Shown one piece after another: positions 24,701 to 34,926 of a stretch of 64,000 nt of DNA. The stretch lies in assembly GCF_032362555.1 (NCBI RefSeq), contig NC_083511.1:8184001-8248000 (forward strand), in the 5' to 3' direction. The notes under the pieces were generated by a model that searched no databases, was not told the origin of the DNA, and saw only the letters and a program-made list of their open reading frames with translations. The stretch comes from Amyelois transitella (Eukaryota; Arthropoda; Insecta; Lepidoptera; Pyralidae). Every line of letters begins with the position of its first letter. Positions within the stretch are counted from its first letter, which is position 1. Both the position numbers and the translations under genes were made by a program.

Positions 24701-27658
24701 CTTTCCAGGTAAAATCCAAATACTGCCCAGCAAATTCTAAACGTCTTTGCTTATTTATTTCGGATAAATACGGCTTTCTTGCTGGCTGTCTGTGGTGTAG
24801 TCCCTCACGATGCAAACTCAACGAACAGTAACCACTAATGTGTCGAACTGTTCCGCAAATATTCTGGTCGGTATGAAGCCATTATTTTCGTACTGTTCCA
24901 CCATGGATCTCCACTGTGTGGCTGTCGCTGTGTTGATTATTTATTAGCGGACGACGGTCGCTGCGCGGTCGACTTTTTACACTACCCTCTTCTTGATGGC
25001 GCGTTACCCAACGTTTCACCGCTTGTTGTTTATTGCGTTATTTGTGTGAATGTGTGAGTGATAGCAGCGGTGCAAGCTATAAAGTTTTGCGAACTATGAC
25101 TGCAATTATGAACGCGACCGTACATCAAAGAAAGTCATCGTCAAAAGTTTAAGGAGAATTATATTTTCATTTTCATTAAATCAATCCATAACTATTTGGA
25201 CTATTACGAACTATTATTTCAAACTTCAAATATAACACAGTTTCAACTCTTTAACTTTCTTTTTTTTCTCTTCATAGCTAACGAAGTGTATCGAGAAACT
25301 TCATTGAATCGTCGTCTTGGTGTCTGTCCGTCCTATCGATTACTCACCGCTATAAATACGCGGCAGTGGGCGTGTGATGATAACCCACAGATCAAGACGC
25401 CAAACGGTCTAATGTGCTGAACCACCAAACAATGAGACTACAGAAGTGATTCTTCTTAGAACAGAAGTGATTTTTTTACAACTTCCAGTTAATTAGTTAT
25501 AATTTAATTTTCTTATTTGGTTTCTAAGCTGGTCCGAAAGCAATACCATATTGATCAAAAGTTAAATCAAGAGAAGAGAGACTGCGTAAGAGACTCTTAT
25601 TAAAATAGGTGCCCCAGCTCGGAAATACTAATTCTGTCTACAAGCTCTCAGAAAGCTAAATGTGTTGATGTTCCAGATATTCAGCTGAGTAGAATTGTAT
25701 AAAATATAGACAGAGTGCGACCAGGCCAGAATGACAGTTTTATTCACTTACGTGCTGTTAATTTGTTAAGAGGTCCTTGTAAATGATGTAAAATGATTTT
25801 AAAATATGCGCTGAAGGGGCTCATCACTTATCATTATAATTTAATTTAATAAGAAGGTATTGGAATTAAAATCTGTAACACGTTGACGAGTAAGTAGTTA
25901 TGGTTTACCCTTTTTGGTACATTTATAATTGTAAATTGTCATATTTTCAATGTGTTTTTTTAAAATGTGCCAAATAAATAATTTTTCTTTCTTTCTTTTT
26001 TACGTTTATATCCAGATAGTGTTCTAACAATTACTCAGTCTCTTAAACAGATACTAAGGTATGTCTAAGAAAACGCACTTTCTGTGAAATAGGAGATCTA
26101 TATCTGTATTCACTTTATTTTACGACTGGACTCTTGGCCTGCTCCTGCTGCCTTTGTTTTCAACTTTTGTGACGCACGGCATTATCTTATTGAACAATTG
26201 GAGATGCAAATATCTTAATATAAATATTAAGTGTTTGCTCTTCGAAATTTTATTTGTATTAAACTGAATAAATCAGGTGAGATGGTTTTTGTATAACAAT
26301 TGCAGCTTTTCAACATTTTATATGAGTTCCGTCTGCATGCATAAGAATTGTGCACTTTATTGTGTGTAAATCCTCTGGAGGTGGGTAGTTCTCGGCACTT
26401 AAGAATAGTATGTAATCTTTCCTATGGATGTCGTAAAAGGCGAATAAGAGCGGGATTTAAACACTTGGAATTCTTCTTGTAGATGATGGGCTGGCAACCT
26501 GTCACTAATTTGATGAATGAATGATAAATCTCAATTTCATCATAAAACCATGCAGCTAAACGTTGTCGTTTATTGAGACTGTTGGCTTTGTCTACCCCGC
26601 AAGGGTGACGTTATGTATGTACATAAATCTTCTGGTAGGGTTTGTAAACAGAGTAATGTACGTTTGTGGCACAGGTAAGATTCGTCGAGAGTATGAATTA
26701 CATCTATTAGAGATGTGTACTAGTTAGTTAGTAGTGATAGTATCCTATGTAAATTTTTCATAGGCTTTCAATTTCATACAGAGAAAAAATAAACGTTTTA
26801 GCTATCCAGCTTCACGTGGCTCTTTGACATTTCGATGTAGGCAATGTCCACCATGCGAGAAACAAAGACGTGATGTGTATGTAAGAAAAATCATAATCAA
26901 GTTTGTTTCAAGAAGCACTGTCTATTTTGTCGGTGGACGTGTGATGAAGATCACAGTCTGAGTGCCAAGACATATACACCTTGATATTATGTATTTTGCT
27001 TCTGAGAAAGCCATGCAAGTATTTCTTCTCTAGGAGATGAAAATTAAGTGTAATAACTTATCATAAACGCTAAATGGTGCCGATTGAGTTTTCAAAGAAA
27101 ATTAAAAGTGAATTATAGACCACATGTCTCACACAAGGACCAAAAATTTGATTTATTAACGTCTTTCAAAAAGGTTAAGATTAAGATGATTTAATTAAAT
27201 TATAGTTTATTAGCATGTCCATAAAATAAAAAAATAAAATTTATTCCTGATGGTAGACGAAGTGGACCTCCGTTCCACCACAGAATAAATAACTAGACGT
27301 TCCTTAAACGTTCCCTATTCTAAGTTCACCATGACTTAAAAGCTCTGCACAAATAAACTTTACATTTGTCATATAACATTATATTTCGTATAAAAATGCT
27401 ACAAGAACGAATTTAAAAAATGAGCATTTCACAGTTCAACTCGCTCCAAATTTCAAGCTTCATTTCTTTTCAACTCGAATTTTAAATGTTGCTTCAATTT
27501 AAACCGACCAAAAAGTTTTGATTATAAATTGTAAATATTAATAAGGATGGTATGAGTATATTAATAAGGATGGTATGAGTATATTAATAAGGATGGTATG
27601 AGTATAATTGCTTACCAGCTAAAATAACAACGCACAAAAGTATCTTCCCGCTTAACAT
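18724..27658 (-). CDS. Secreted Kazal-like serine protease inhibitor K2
   Basis: Minus-strand exons 27658-27616, 19515-19249 and 18755-18724 join in phases 1 and 1 to encode 113 residues. Exon 1 gives MLSGKILLCVVILA, a signal peptide. Exon 2 carries a 45-residue spacer and then the Kazal-like domain, and exon 3 adds the last residues, ending LGEC. The Cys spacing 3-8-14-6-13 is identical to K1, with matching GPVC and FATLC positions, which is the main argument for joining exons across an 8.1-kb intron. Donors read GTAAGC and GTAAGT; acceptors read TTCCAG. The gene is probably secreted; the P1-position residue is Ser. A TATA box and initiator lie upstream at 27696-27727. The exon 1 assignment is the weakest link, since it rests on phase, signal-peptide character and promoter position. 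Confidence 0.75.
20950..22618. repeat. Inverted-repeat pair, possible non-autonomous DNA transposon
   Basis: The left arm 20950-21074 and right arm 22506-22618 are reverse complements with scattered differences; the 16-base block AAGGCACACGCCTAGG (20981-20996) is exact in the right arm (22574-22589). The arms lie 1.43 kb apart. Element ends and a target-site duplication could not be fixed, so this may be one element with long terminal inverted repeats or two opposed copies of a short repeat. Confidence 0.6.
23866..23916. repeat. Near-perfect hairpin, 17-bp arms
   Basis: Arms 23866-23882 and 23900-23916 are reverse complements with one mismatch. The loop between them is itself partly self-complementary (CTAA...TTAG). 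It lies in the K2 intron. Confidence 0.75.
24384..25040 (-). pseudogene. Decayed Tc1-like transposase
   Basis: Read on the minus strand, fragments in shifting frames resemble a Tc1-type transposase: a helix-turn-helix-like QQAVKRWVTRHQEEG, then a segment ending AIFTDEKFV, whose Asp would be the first of the catalytic triad, then WGWMSAAGPGEQVWIAGR and HYVQVLEETMLP. Stop codons and frame changes separate the pieces, so it cannot encode an active enzyme. Terminal inverted repeats were not located. It sits in K2 intron 1, in the same orientation as the gene. Confidence 0.75.
26376..26622 (+). repeat. SINE-like element, diverged
   Basis: It contains TATGGATGTCGTAAAAGGCG, GATGGGCTGGCAACCTGTCA and TTTGTCTACCCCGCAAGGGT in family order, followed by a GTTATGTATGTA tail. 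Confidence 0.65.
27538..27606. repeat. Three exact 23-bp tandem repeats
   Basis: The unit at 27538-27560 is repeated without change at 27561-27583 and 27584-27606. It lies in K2 intron 1, next to the first exon's donor. Confidence 0.95.
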
Positions 27659-27691
27659 TTCCAAATAATTGAGTCCAAATGCGAAACTTAT

Positions 27692-27727
27692 TCACTAAAA
27701 TTGTTTCCACTCACAGCTGTTTTTATA
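27692..27727 (-). promoter_or_regulatory. Core promoter of Kazal gene K2
   Basis: On the minus strand TATAAAA (27727-27721) precedes TTTTAGTGA (A at 27696) by 31 bases, and the K2 ATG follows about 38 bases later. This supports 27658 as the true start. Confidence 0.55.
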
Positions 27728-30700
27728 GTCTGTTTGTTACTCTATAATAATTTTCAATCTGTTCTTCGTTTGAAACGGGCGAGCGAATCAAATCAATTTT
27801 TTAATTTTAATATTGTAATTGATGTTAATTGTATTGTGCTTATCGTTTTACTGGTGCATCATAAACGGTTGGAGCGTGCTCCAGAGCGAGGGGAGGGGCG
27901 CGGGGGAGGGGTGGTGTGGTGGAGGCAGTGATAACCTCTGACTTGGCCGGAGGACGATAGTGATAACAGCATCGACTTTCAAATGAGAGCGGCTATTCTT
28001 TCGCTTCACAGATATTAAAACAGATTTCTTAAAATTTAACTGCCTTTGATTATATGAATCAAATGCCGAATTATGATAGTGATATAATATTTCAATATTT
28101 GGTTTGAACGAACTATGATAAAAGTTAAAGAAGATAATCTTTCAAAAAGTTTTATGGCTAGTAAAACGAATTTTAATTCTAATTGTTTGTAATAATACTT
28201 TCCTCGTACTATTCGATGTTGTAGTCAATATACTAAACTATTTTTAATTTTTATTTTTATTAATGTTAACTTTACTTGTTATAATTAGTGATATTAAACT
28301 AAAAAAGTACTTTCTCTTTTGTACCAAAAGTTGCAATGCAACAGTCAACATAAAAATAAGAACCAAAAGTATTGAATCTAATCTGCTGAATAGATATGAT
28401 TTCGTCATTTCCCATCAGACAACAGTAAAAAACTATCTATGAAGAAAAAGTTGCAACCGGCAACGCACTCAGGAGATGTTAAATGAAGATAAAACTATCA
28501 GGGGTCATTATCCTAGTTATTATGAGAAATCTATGAATAGCAATCAGGACACCTATCGCCTCATTATACCCACAAATAACTAACAGACAAAGCATGATTT
28601 TATTACTGGCTGATGCGATAGTGATGTGAACTATGTACCGCCACCCAGTTATATAACGATTTCGCACATATATGATAGCCGAAATATAAATACATTTAAC
28701 AGAAATGTATTTGGTTATAGAAACAAGGTAATTGTTTGTTAACAATTTCTAATAATAATATTTTGCCTGTTTAAACTTATATGATTTAAGTATGCAGTCA
28801 ATGTGCTAGTCAATATATTAGGGTTACGCCAACTATCGTGTTTAGCACTCTATGGTCAGAAATTAGTTTATAATAGTATAGTTGCTCTGTATATATGTGA
28901 ATAAGAGCAACGATGTCGCCAAAAAGTTAAAACAACGAGCTATCGTGTATAATGCTAGTAGGGTTGAAAATTTAGAGCTACGATTAGAATTTAATGCCTA
29001 TGATTAGCTACCGTGAGTATGAGTCTATGTTTAAAAAAATATAACTACGACATGGCTATGACTAGTATTTTCATAGCTACGACCGCTATCGCGCGTAGCA
29101 GTGCATGGCCAGAAGTTAGCTACGACGTGGCTACGACTAGTATTTATGGCTACGACGACCTACTGTGTGTAGCCGCCTATAGTTAGAAATAAGCTACGAC
29201 ATGGCTACGATTAGTATTTTCATAGTTACGGCAAGCTACTGTGTGTAGCAATCTATAGTAAAAAATTTGATTTTCGATGTGATACTAGTAATTTAATGGC
29301 TACCTCAAGTGGCGTGTGCAATGTACACAATCTTTGATTTTTTATTATTTGGTTATATCGCTGTAATCAGGTGCTACTATAAAATTTGACAGATTAAAAA
29401 AAATATGTTGATATAAAAAACACGGGGCCCTAATAGGCTTTTTAACATTAATTAGTTTTTTTAACAGTAATGATGTGAGGGCGGAGCTTGGATTCCGAAG
29501 TATTGTGGTGGAGGATGTTTCCTAACACGTTAAGATGATAAAGAGATATATCAATAAAAAGATACTATCAGTCAATGTTCACTAAACGTTATATTCAAAA
29601 TGGATACGTGCAATAGGTATGCACATTTATTTTGAAAGAAGCCAGATAAACTTTTAATAACAAAACTGATATTGTTTTCATTGATGTGAACCGAAAAGAG
29701 ATAAATCGTGTTGATTGTCGTTATTCTCTTGTTATCTATACTGATTGCTACGTTAAATGAAAATATTTTTCATAAGTTTTGGTAGTTAATGGGCAAATGG
29801 TTTAAATATCTTGCATTTATGCCTACACGAACGTGCCTTAATTTAATCGGGGACAAAATTGAATGAACTGGATAAGATTACACTAAACTGTCGAAATTGA
29901 ATGAAGAGTGGATGAATTTGATTGAAACGAAAGAAAAATGTAGCCTGTGCCTACCCCTCCGAGAAAGAGGCGTGTTTACGTATTTGTACGTATGTAAGTA
30001 TTTGTATTTGGCCATTTTAAGTATGTTTGCCCTTTTTCAACATTAATTATTCCAGTAAAATAAATGTTTTAAGTGTGAATTGGTGAAGAAGAAGAACTAC
30101 TTAGGTAGTTAAGTAACTACTTCATTTGCAGAAGATTAGCTGCTGGAGCACTTAACCACTTCCTCTTGGCGTTAATCCCGGTTGTGTTCTCACCTAGAAA
30201 GGTCTGCAAAAGCAGAGAGTTTCAGAACATCTAGTTACCTTAGTGCAGGTCTCCTCACGATGATTACCACCGTTAGAAATTGAAACTCAGAAAAGTATTA
30301 ATCGGTGTAATAGGACTTGAACGGTACCTTGCAATTTTTTATACAGGTGCCACTTGACCTTTCGATTTCGACTTTCTTTGGTGGAGGCTTTAGCAATCTA
30401 GCTTCAGTTTGTCCTGCCGCTCGAGTTAGAAACGTAATATGACCCATGCTAGATTAGATTCCCCTGTTCGGGCTGTTCCGCCTAATTATCTGATTTACCC
30501 AGTCCTGGATTTTGGTCCTTCGCGGGCATGACAACGCAATCGGGAAATCTTTAGGAGAATAATGATTTTCAGTAACATAAACAAAAAGTATTTGCATTTA
30601 TTTCAATGTAGATATTCAAGCATTTTCCATCGTTGTAGTAGTTGTTTCGCACTTACACGAGTATACGTAATCATATAAAAACCATTAAATAAGTACAGGG

Positions 30701-30801
30701 AAATTTAAATGACTCATGTACGTTGGTAATGTATCACCCTTCAAAGAAAATGGTAATAATATTTCAATTTTAATGCTTTCGAATCTATAACCAAAGGTAT
30801 A
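27728..30801. other. Spacer between divergent genes K2 and K3
   Basis: No gene recognised. A short GC-rich patch occurs at 27870-27930. A degenerate minisatellite built on GGCTACGA-type motifs spans about 28820-29265, and a degraded dispersed repeat lies at 29940-30005. The rest is AT-rich. Confidence 0.55.
28820..29265. repeat. Degenerate minisatellite, period 74-75 bp
   Basis: The word CTACGACATGG or CTACGACGTGG begins at 29045, 29120 and 29194. Each is followed by CTACGACTAGTATTT-like, CTACGAC..CTA and TGTAGCA-like words. More degraded related words extend back to about 28820. Confidence 0.75.
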
Positions 30802-30834
30802 TATATAAACCAGTTTAGCTACAGTACATTCAGT
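30802..30834 (+). promoter_or_regulatory. Core promoter of Kazal gene K3
   Basis: TATATAAA (30802-30809) lies exactly 30 bases before the A of TCAGT (30830-30834), the canonical arthropod TATA-initiator layout. The promoter looks intact although the coding region is interrupted. Confidence 0.6.
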
Positions 30835-30941
30835 ACTACCTTTTCTTACAATAAAATATGTGTAGTAATTCTTAACTAAGTTTAAGTAAGTTGTATAAAA
30901 TAGTATAAAGAAATAATACGTTTTACAAATTTCTCGGCGAA

Positions 30942-32090
30942 ATGGAAAATTACTTGATTATGATAACTGTGATTTTCGGTAAGTGCTTACTTAGATTTTA
31001 TTAATGCGTATGTTATGAAGTACCTACTTCAAGTAGTTATTAACACTTAATTTAAGGTTACAAATACTTTGTAAAATTGTTCTTTGGAACAAGTAATTGG
31101 ATTTTGGAAATTAACTATTATTATTTTCATTAATAGATCCGTGGGCACTCCCGTGCCTATTATTTGCTGTTCAGGGCAGTCCAGAGCCAAACGAAACGCA
31201 AGGGCACAATCTACTCTCTCTACAAAGGTTTTGTAGTTTTTAAAACTATACATAAAACTTGATTTCAAATTAAAATCATGTATTTTCCTTACAGCTGTAT
31301 GTGGAATTGCACAATCACAAATTGAAATAAATGAACAAAATTAAATTTTTTCCGAGTAAGTTTGTATATTCCAATTTTTTTTTCATAAAAAGGGACTCGT
31401 AAGAATATCTTTTCGGAATTCTAAATATCTAATATATTTTGTAAAGTGAAATTTATATTTGCTTTAAACTCAAAGCTTCTGGATCGATTTGGGATTAAAT
31501 TTAGAAGGACAAATCATGCAATATATTTTTCCGAATGTTTACAAGGGAACCAACTAAGTTGCGAAACAAGCATGCACCAAACCAGATTATAAATATCCGT
31601 CAATGTTCTTAATGCAATTATTCTTATGTCATTGTAGAACCGAATTGGAAAGATGTATTCGCATATGCCCAAGAACCCCTGAATACAACCCAGTTTGCGG
31701 CACAGACAACAAGAGGTACTGGAGCGCTGGGCACTTGCGGTGTGCTCAAATATGTGGAGTAGGTCAGTATCAATACGGTTGACGTATTGCTGGCTCAAGT
31801 TTTGACACAAAATATTTTCGTCAAAACTGAAGTTTCAATGTAGTAATTTGGGACGTCCACAAGGTGGCACAGTACTATAAGGGGTAGGTTTCCCTGCAAA
31901 GGTTGCGGAGATAAGTGGAGACTTTTATCAGTAGCATCAAAAAAAAAAAAAAGACTTGACGACTAAAATCAGTGGCTAAAAAGTAAAGAGTTAATAGACA
32001 GACGATTAGGTAGTTATTTCTTTAGCACATACACATTTTTTAATTTCAGATGTGCAGTATCTGCATGATCCCCCGTGCCCAGGAGAATAA
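30942..32090 (+). pseudogene. Kazal inhibitor gene K3, interrupted by an in-frame stop
   Basis: Exons 30942-30978, 31295-31355, 31638-31762 and 32050-32090 join in phases 1, 2 and 1, the same phases as the K4 and K5 exons. Exon 1 plus 2 encode a signal peptide (MENYLIMITVIFAVCGIAQS) and a short linker, but codon TAA at 31342-31344 stops the frame before the Kazal exon. Exon 3 carries an intact domain with EYNPVCGTDNKRYW, and exon 4 ends PPCPGE. The Cys spacing is 3-9-14-3-11. Skipping exon 2 would break phase and no alternative donor precedes the stop, so no full-length product can be read. It is either a recent pseudogene, a null allele or an assembly error. The residue two after the second Cys is Arg, suggesting trypsin-like specificity in the intact ancestor. 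Confidence 0.75.
31862..31920 (+). repeat. Dispersed repeat fragment ('ggttgcggagat' family)
   Basis: GTTTCCCTGCAAAGGTTGCG and GGAGATAAGTGGAG match words at 35290-35340, 36990-37025 and, inverted, 46420-46470. It lies in K3 intron 3. Confidence 0.5.
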
Positions 32091-33043
32091 GAAAAATAAT
32101 AATTATATACAGTAAATAATTGTGCATTTTTATTTTTCATCGGGTTTCTTAATTTCGAAATGATTTTAGAAATAGCAGAATCTATTAATTTTAGCTTGAT
32201 TTTTTTATAACTTATATAAAAGCTACAAAAAGCAGTAAACGGGGTACGTTAATATCCACCTTTTAAGCCAAATTTTTGCGTGTGTCAGAATCGCGGGTGT
32301 ACCTCACGGATTTAAATATCTTTTTTGGATTAAAAACGTACTTGATGTGTACCTCAGTGTACCTCTCCCAAAAATCCGTGTACCTCCTTCTAAGTAAAGA
32401 TTTTAAATAAAATAGGTACACACGCCATCCTGACGTCAGGACCGCGGGTGTAGGTACTTCTAGTTAGCATATGTAGGTAAGTAAACTGTATAGGTACCTA
32501 TGTAGATTTGGTAAAAAAAAAACTCTTGACATCCTCTATTTGATCATGTTCCTTCATCGAATACTTCCCCGTTCCAGCGTATCTTAACATTTAAATTTGT
32601 GAACATAATAAGAAAAAGAATACTAAGGTATTATTCATTCTAAGAACTCAATAAAATGAACATAAACCTATTTAAAGTGGCAAAGTATCATATATCATTA
32701 TTTGCTATGCCTTATTTCTCAGGCAGCGATCATCATTCCTATGACGGACGTTTTAGAAAAGCAATGAGGTGGACATATAAATCTGAATAATATATTTAGT
32801 CCAATTTTGATGGCAATGGATTAACTGGCGCTGTAAGAGATAGTTTGATTTTTGGATCGATTGTGACCTAAATTTAATCTTTCGACAACAAGCAATGACA
32901 GAGAGGAATAAGTCTGCTTGAAAAAATAATCCCACAACTTTTTGAAATAATCTGGGATTATTTGCAATTAATCTGTATAAGGAGATCCCTTTATAATAGG
33001 ACAAAAAATCCATATATTATTTTAATACAAGTTTGTGTAATAA

Positions 33044-33101
33044 GCGGTTTGATTAAGCCATATATCAGCCGTATACCTGATATATGGCTTAATTAAACCG
33101 C
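33044..33101. repeat. Near-perfect hairpin, 25-bp arms
   Basis: Arms 33044-33068 and 33077-33101 are reverse complements at 24 of 25 positions, with an 8-base loop. The single difference would pair as G-U in RNA. Confidence 0.85.
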
Positions 33102-33830
33102 CTGGCCAAAGTTAGGTTAAGAGAACCCTTAACTGACGAGCTTGCATGAATAATGAATGTATTAGGTATACCTTCTTTTTCATAACCTTAATTAGTCTTG
33201 CATCTTTCCCCTCATATTATTGACGACATTTATGACTAAAGCCAGCCTGACAAGTCTTCTTTAAGAACCTGTTCTTTGAGGACGACGACATCGGAACAAG
33301 TTCAGGTCCAGTTAATCTAGACAAGATTAATTAAATAACGTGATAAACTAGCTTCTGTGCTGTTATGGTAGCGATAAAAAACATTGTTAGTGTCAGCTGC
33401 TTCTCTTCAAGCGCAGATTTTTAAAGTCAATCAAGTGAAGGGCTTATAAAGGGAATCTTCAGGCGAGCTAGCAATCTGTCTTCTGAATTTTAATAACGCT
33501 ATTCAGTTATACATGGTCTTCGAGCGTCATTAAAACTACGAGCCTTATAGGGTTTTATTTCAACCCGTTCCATTTTTTGCGCCGAAGAGTACATAACAAA
33601 TAATACAAATATTCTAACAAATAAACATTCACATTTATATATTAAATAGTAAGAAGTATAGATAATATACGGCAGTTCTTGTGGTTTCCGGCAGGGCATA
33701 ATACGACCGCTTTATGTGTTCTGGTTCTTAATACTTTGTGACGTAGTAATAATCGCCTAGAGAAAAAGACAAATTGTTAGTAGGTAAATTAATTAAAAAA
33801 AAATAAAGCTTACTTGCTTTTTTTGTATTG

Positions 33831-34095
33831 GTGCCGTGTGGTTCCCGGCACCATAACAAAAAAGAATAGGACCACTCTATCTCTTTCCCATGGATGTCGT
33901 AAAAGGCGACTAAGGGATAGGCTTATAAAATTGCGATCCTTTTTTTAGGCGATGGGCTAGCAACCTGTCACTATTTGGATCTGAATTCCATCATTAAGCC
34001 GAGCAGCTGAACGTGGCTATTCAGTCTTTTCGGGACTATTGGCTCTGTCTACCCCGTAAGGGATATAGACGTGACTATATGTATGTGTGTATGTT
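33831..34095 (+). repeat. SINE-like element, full-length copy
   Basis: It runs from GTGCCGTGTGGTTCCCGGCA through CCATGGATGTCGTAAAAGGC, GCGATGGGCTAGCAACCTGT and GGCTCTGTCTACCCCGTAAG to a GTATGTGTGTATG tail. It is the best-preserved single copy of the family in the window. There are no coding frames, so mobility would depend on enzymes from elsewhere. Confidence 0.8.
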
Positions 34096-34832
34096 CAAAG
34101 CTTACTTAATTAGCTTATAAGTAGAATTCATAAATAAATTTCCGAGATAAAGTAGGGAATCCCATTTGTATCCCGTTGGAAGGAAACTATCGACGCAATA
34201 TTAGGGGTGTAGCTACATGTTATCATATAAATATTTGGGTGGGTATATAAATATTCTTATTACAGCGATGATCTTGAAATAAGCTCATAACTCAAACTAT
34301 CGGTAAAAAATTGGTTATACCTAATGATCGAGGAGTTAAATTATAGATATAATTTAAACACTCAAGTCAGTGTTGAATAAAAGAAATAGACTTTACTCAT
34401 TATAATTCATTATTATTATTGCTTATTTTGCTAGCGTTTTAAAATGCTTTTTTCTTTGAAAAATTGAGGTATTTAAATGATACAGTGGTGACTTAAACAG
34501 TTATTTGATTAAAGTTCAAACGAGTGTTGGTTTTGATGATGGTCAAGTATTTAGTATATGACATGTGGAAAAATTTCAATAAAAATAAAATGTTACGGAA
34601 CTTCATGCGAGACTCTGCTCGCACTTCTCCGGTTTTCTTAACATGACAGTTCTTGTAACTCGTCGACTATGATACATCAAAATGATGTTGCTAATTGCAA
34701 AAGGTTAACGACTTCTATTCTACGTTTAGTATTGATCAGCGGGATTTACAAGAATGATTAAAAGTAAATACACAACCCTATATACGTCTGCGATTGAGGC
34801 GAAAAAAGATAAAATGACACATGAATTGAGTT

Positions 34833-34865
34833 TATAAAGCGTAAACGCAGCAGAGGCCGGCCAGT
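34833..34865 (+). promoter_or_regulatory. Core promoter of Kazal gene K4
   Basis: TATAAA (34833-34838) lies 30 bases before the A of CCAGT (34861-34865), an initiator-like site; the K4 ATG is 64 bases further on. Confidence 0.55.
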
Positions 34866-34926
34866 TGACAGCTACACCACGGCGTGTTCACTTTGTATAT
34901 TTTTTTAGTTAATTTATTAGTAAACA

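Larger units (their letters stand above)
19516..27615 (-). other. 8.1-kb intron 1 of K2, rich in repeats
   Basis: It holds an inverted-repeat pair (20950-21074 and 22506-22618), a 17-bp-stem hairpin (23866-23916), a decayed Tc1-like transposase (24384-25040), a SINE-like copy (26376-26622) and a three-copy 23-bp tandem repeat beginning 9 bases inside the 5' splice site. No other coding exon was recognised. Confidence 0.6.
32091..34832. other. Spacer between K3 and K4
   Basis: No coding exon recognised. It contains four GTGTACCTC words within 32297-32386, a long near-perfect hairpin (33044-33101) and a full SINE-like copy (33831-34095). Confidence 0.55.

Noticed and set aside
33831-34095. Possible tRNA gene in the SINE-like elements
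   Set aside because: I could not trace a cloverleaf with proper A and B boxes. The elements are treated as repeats only.
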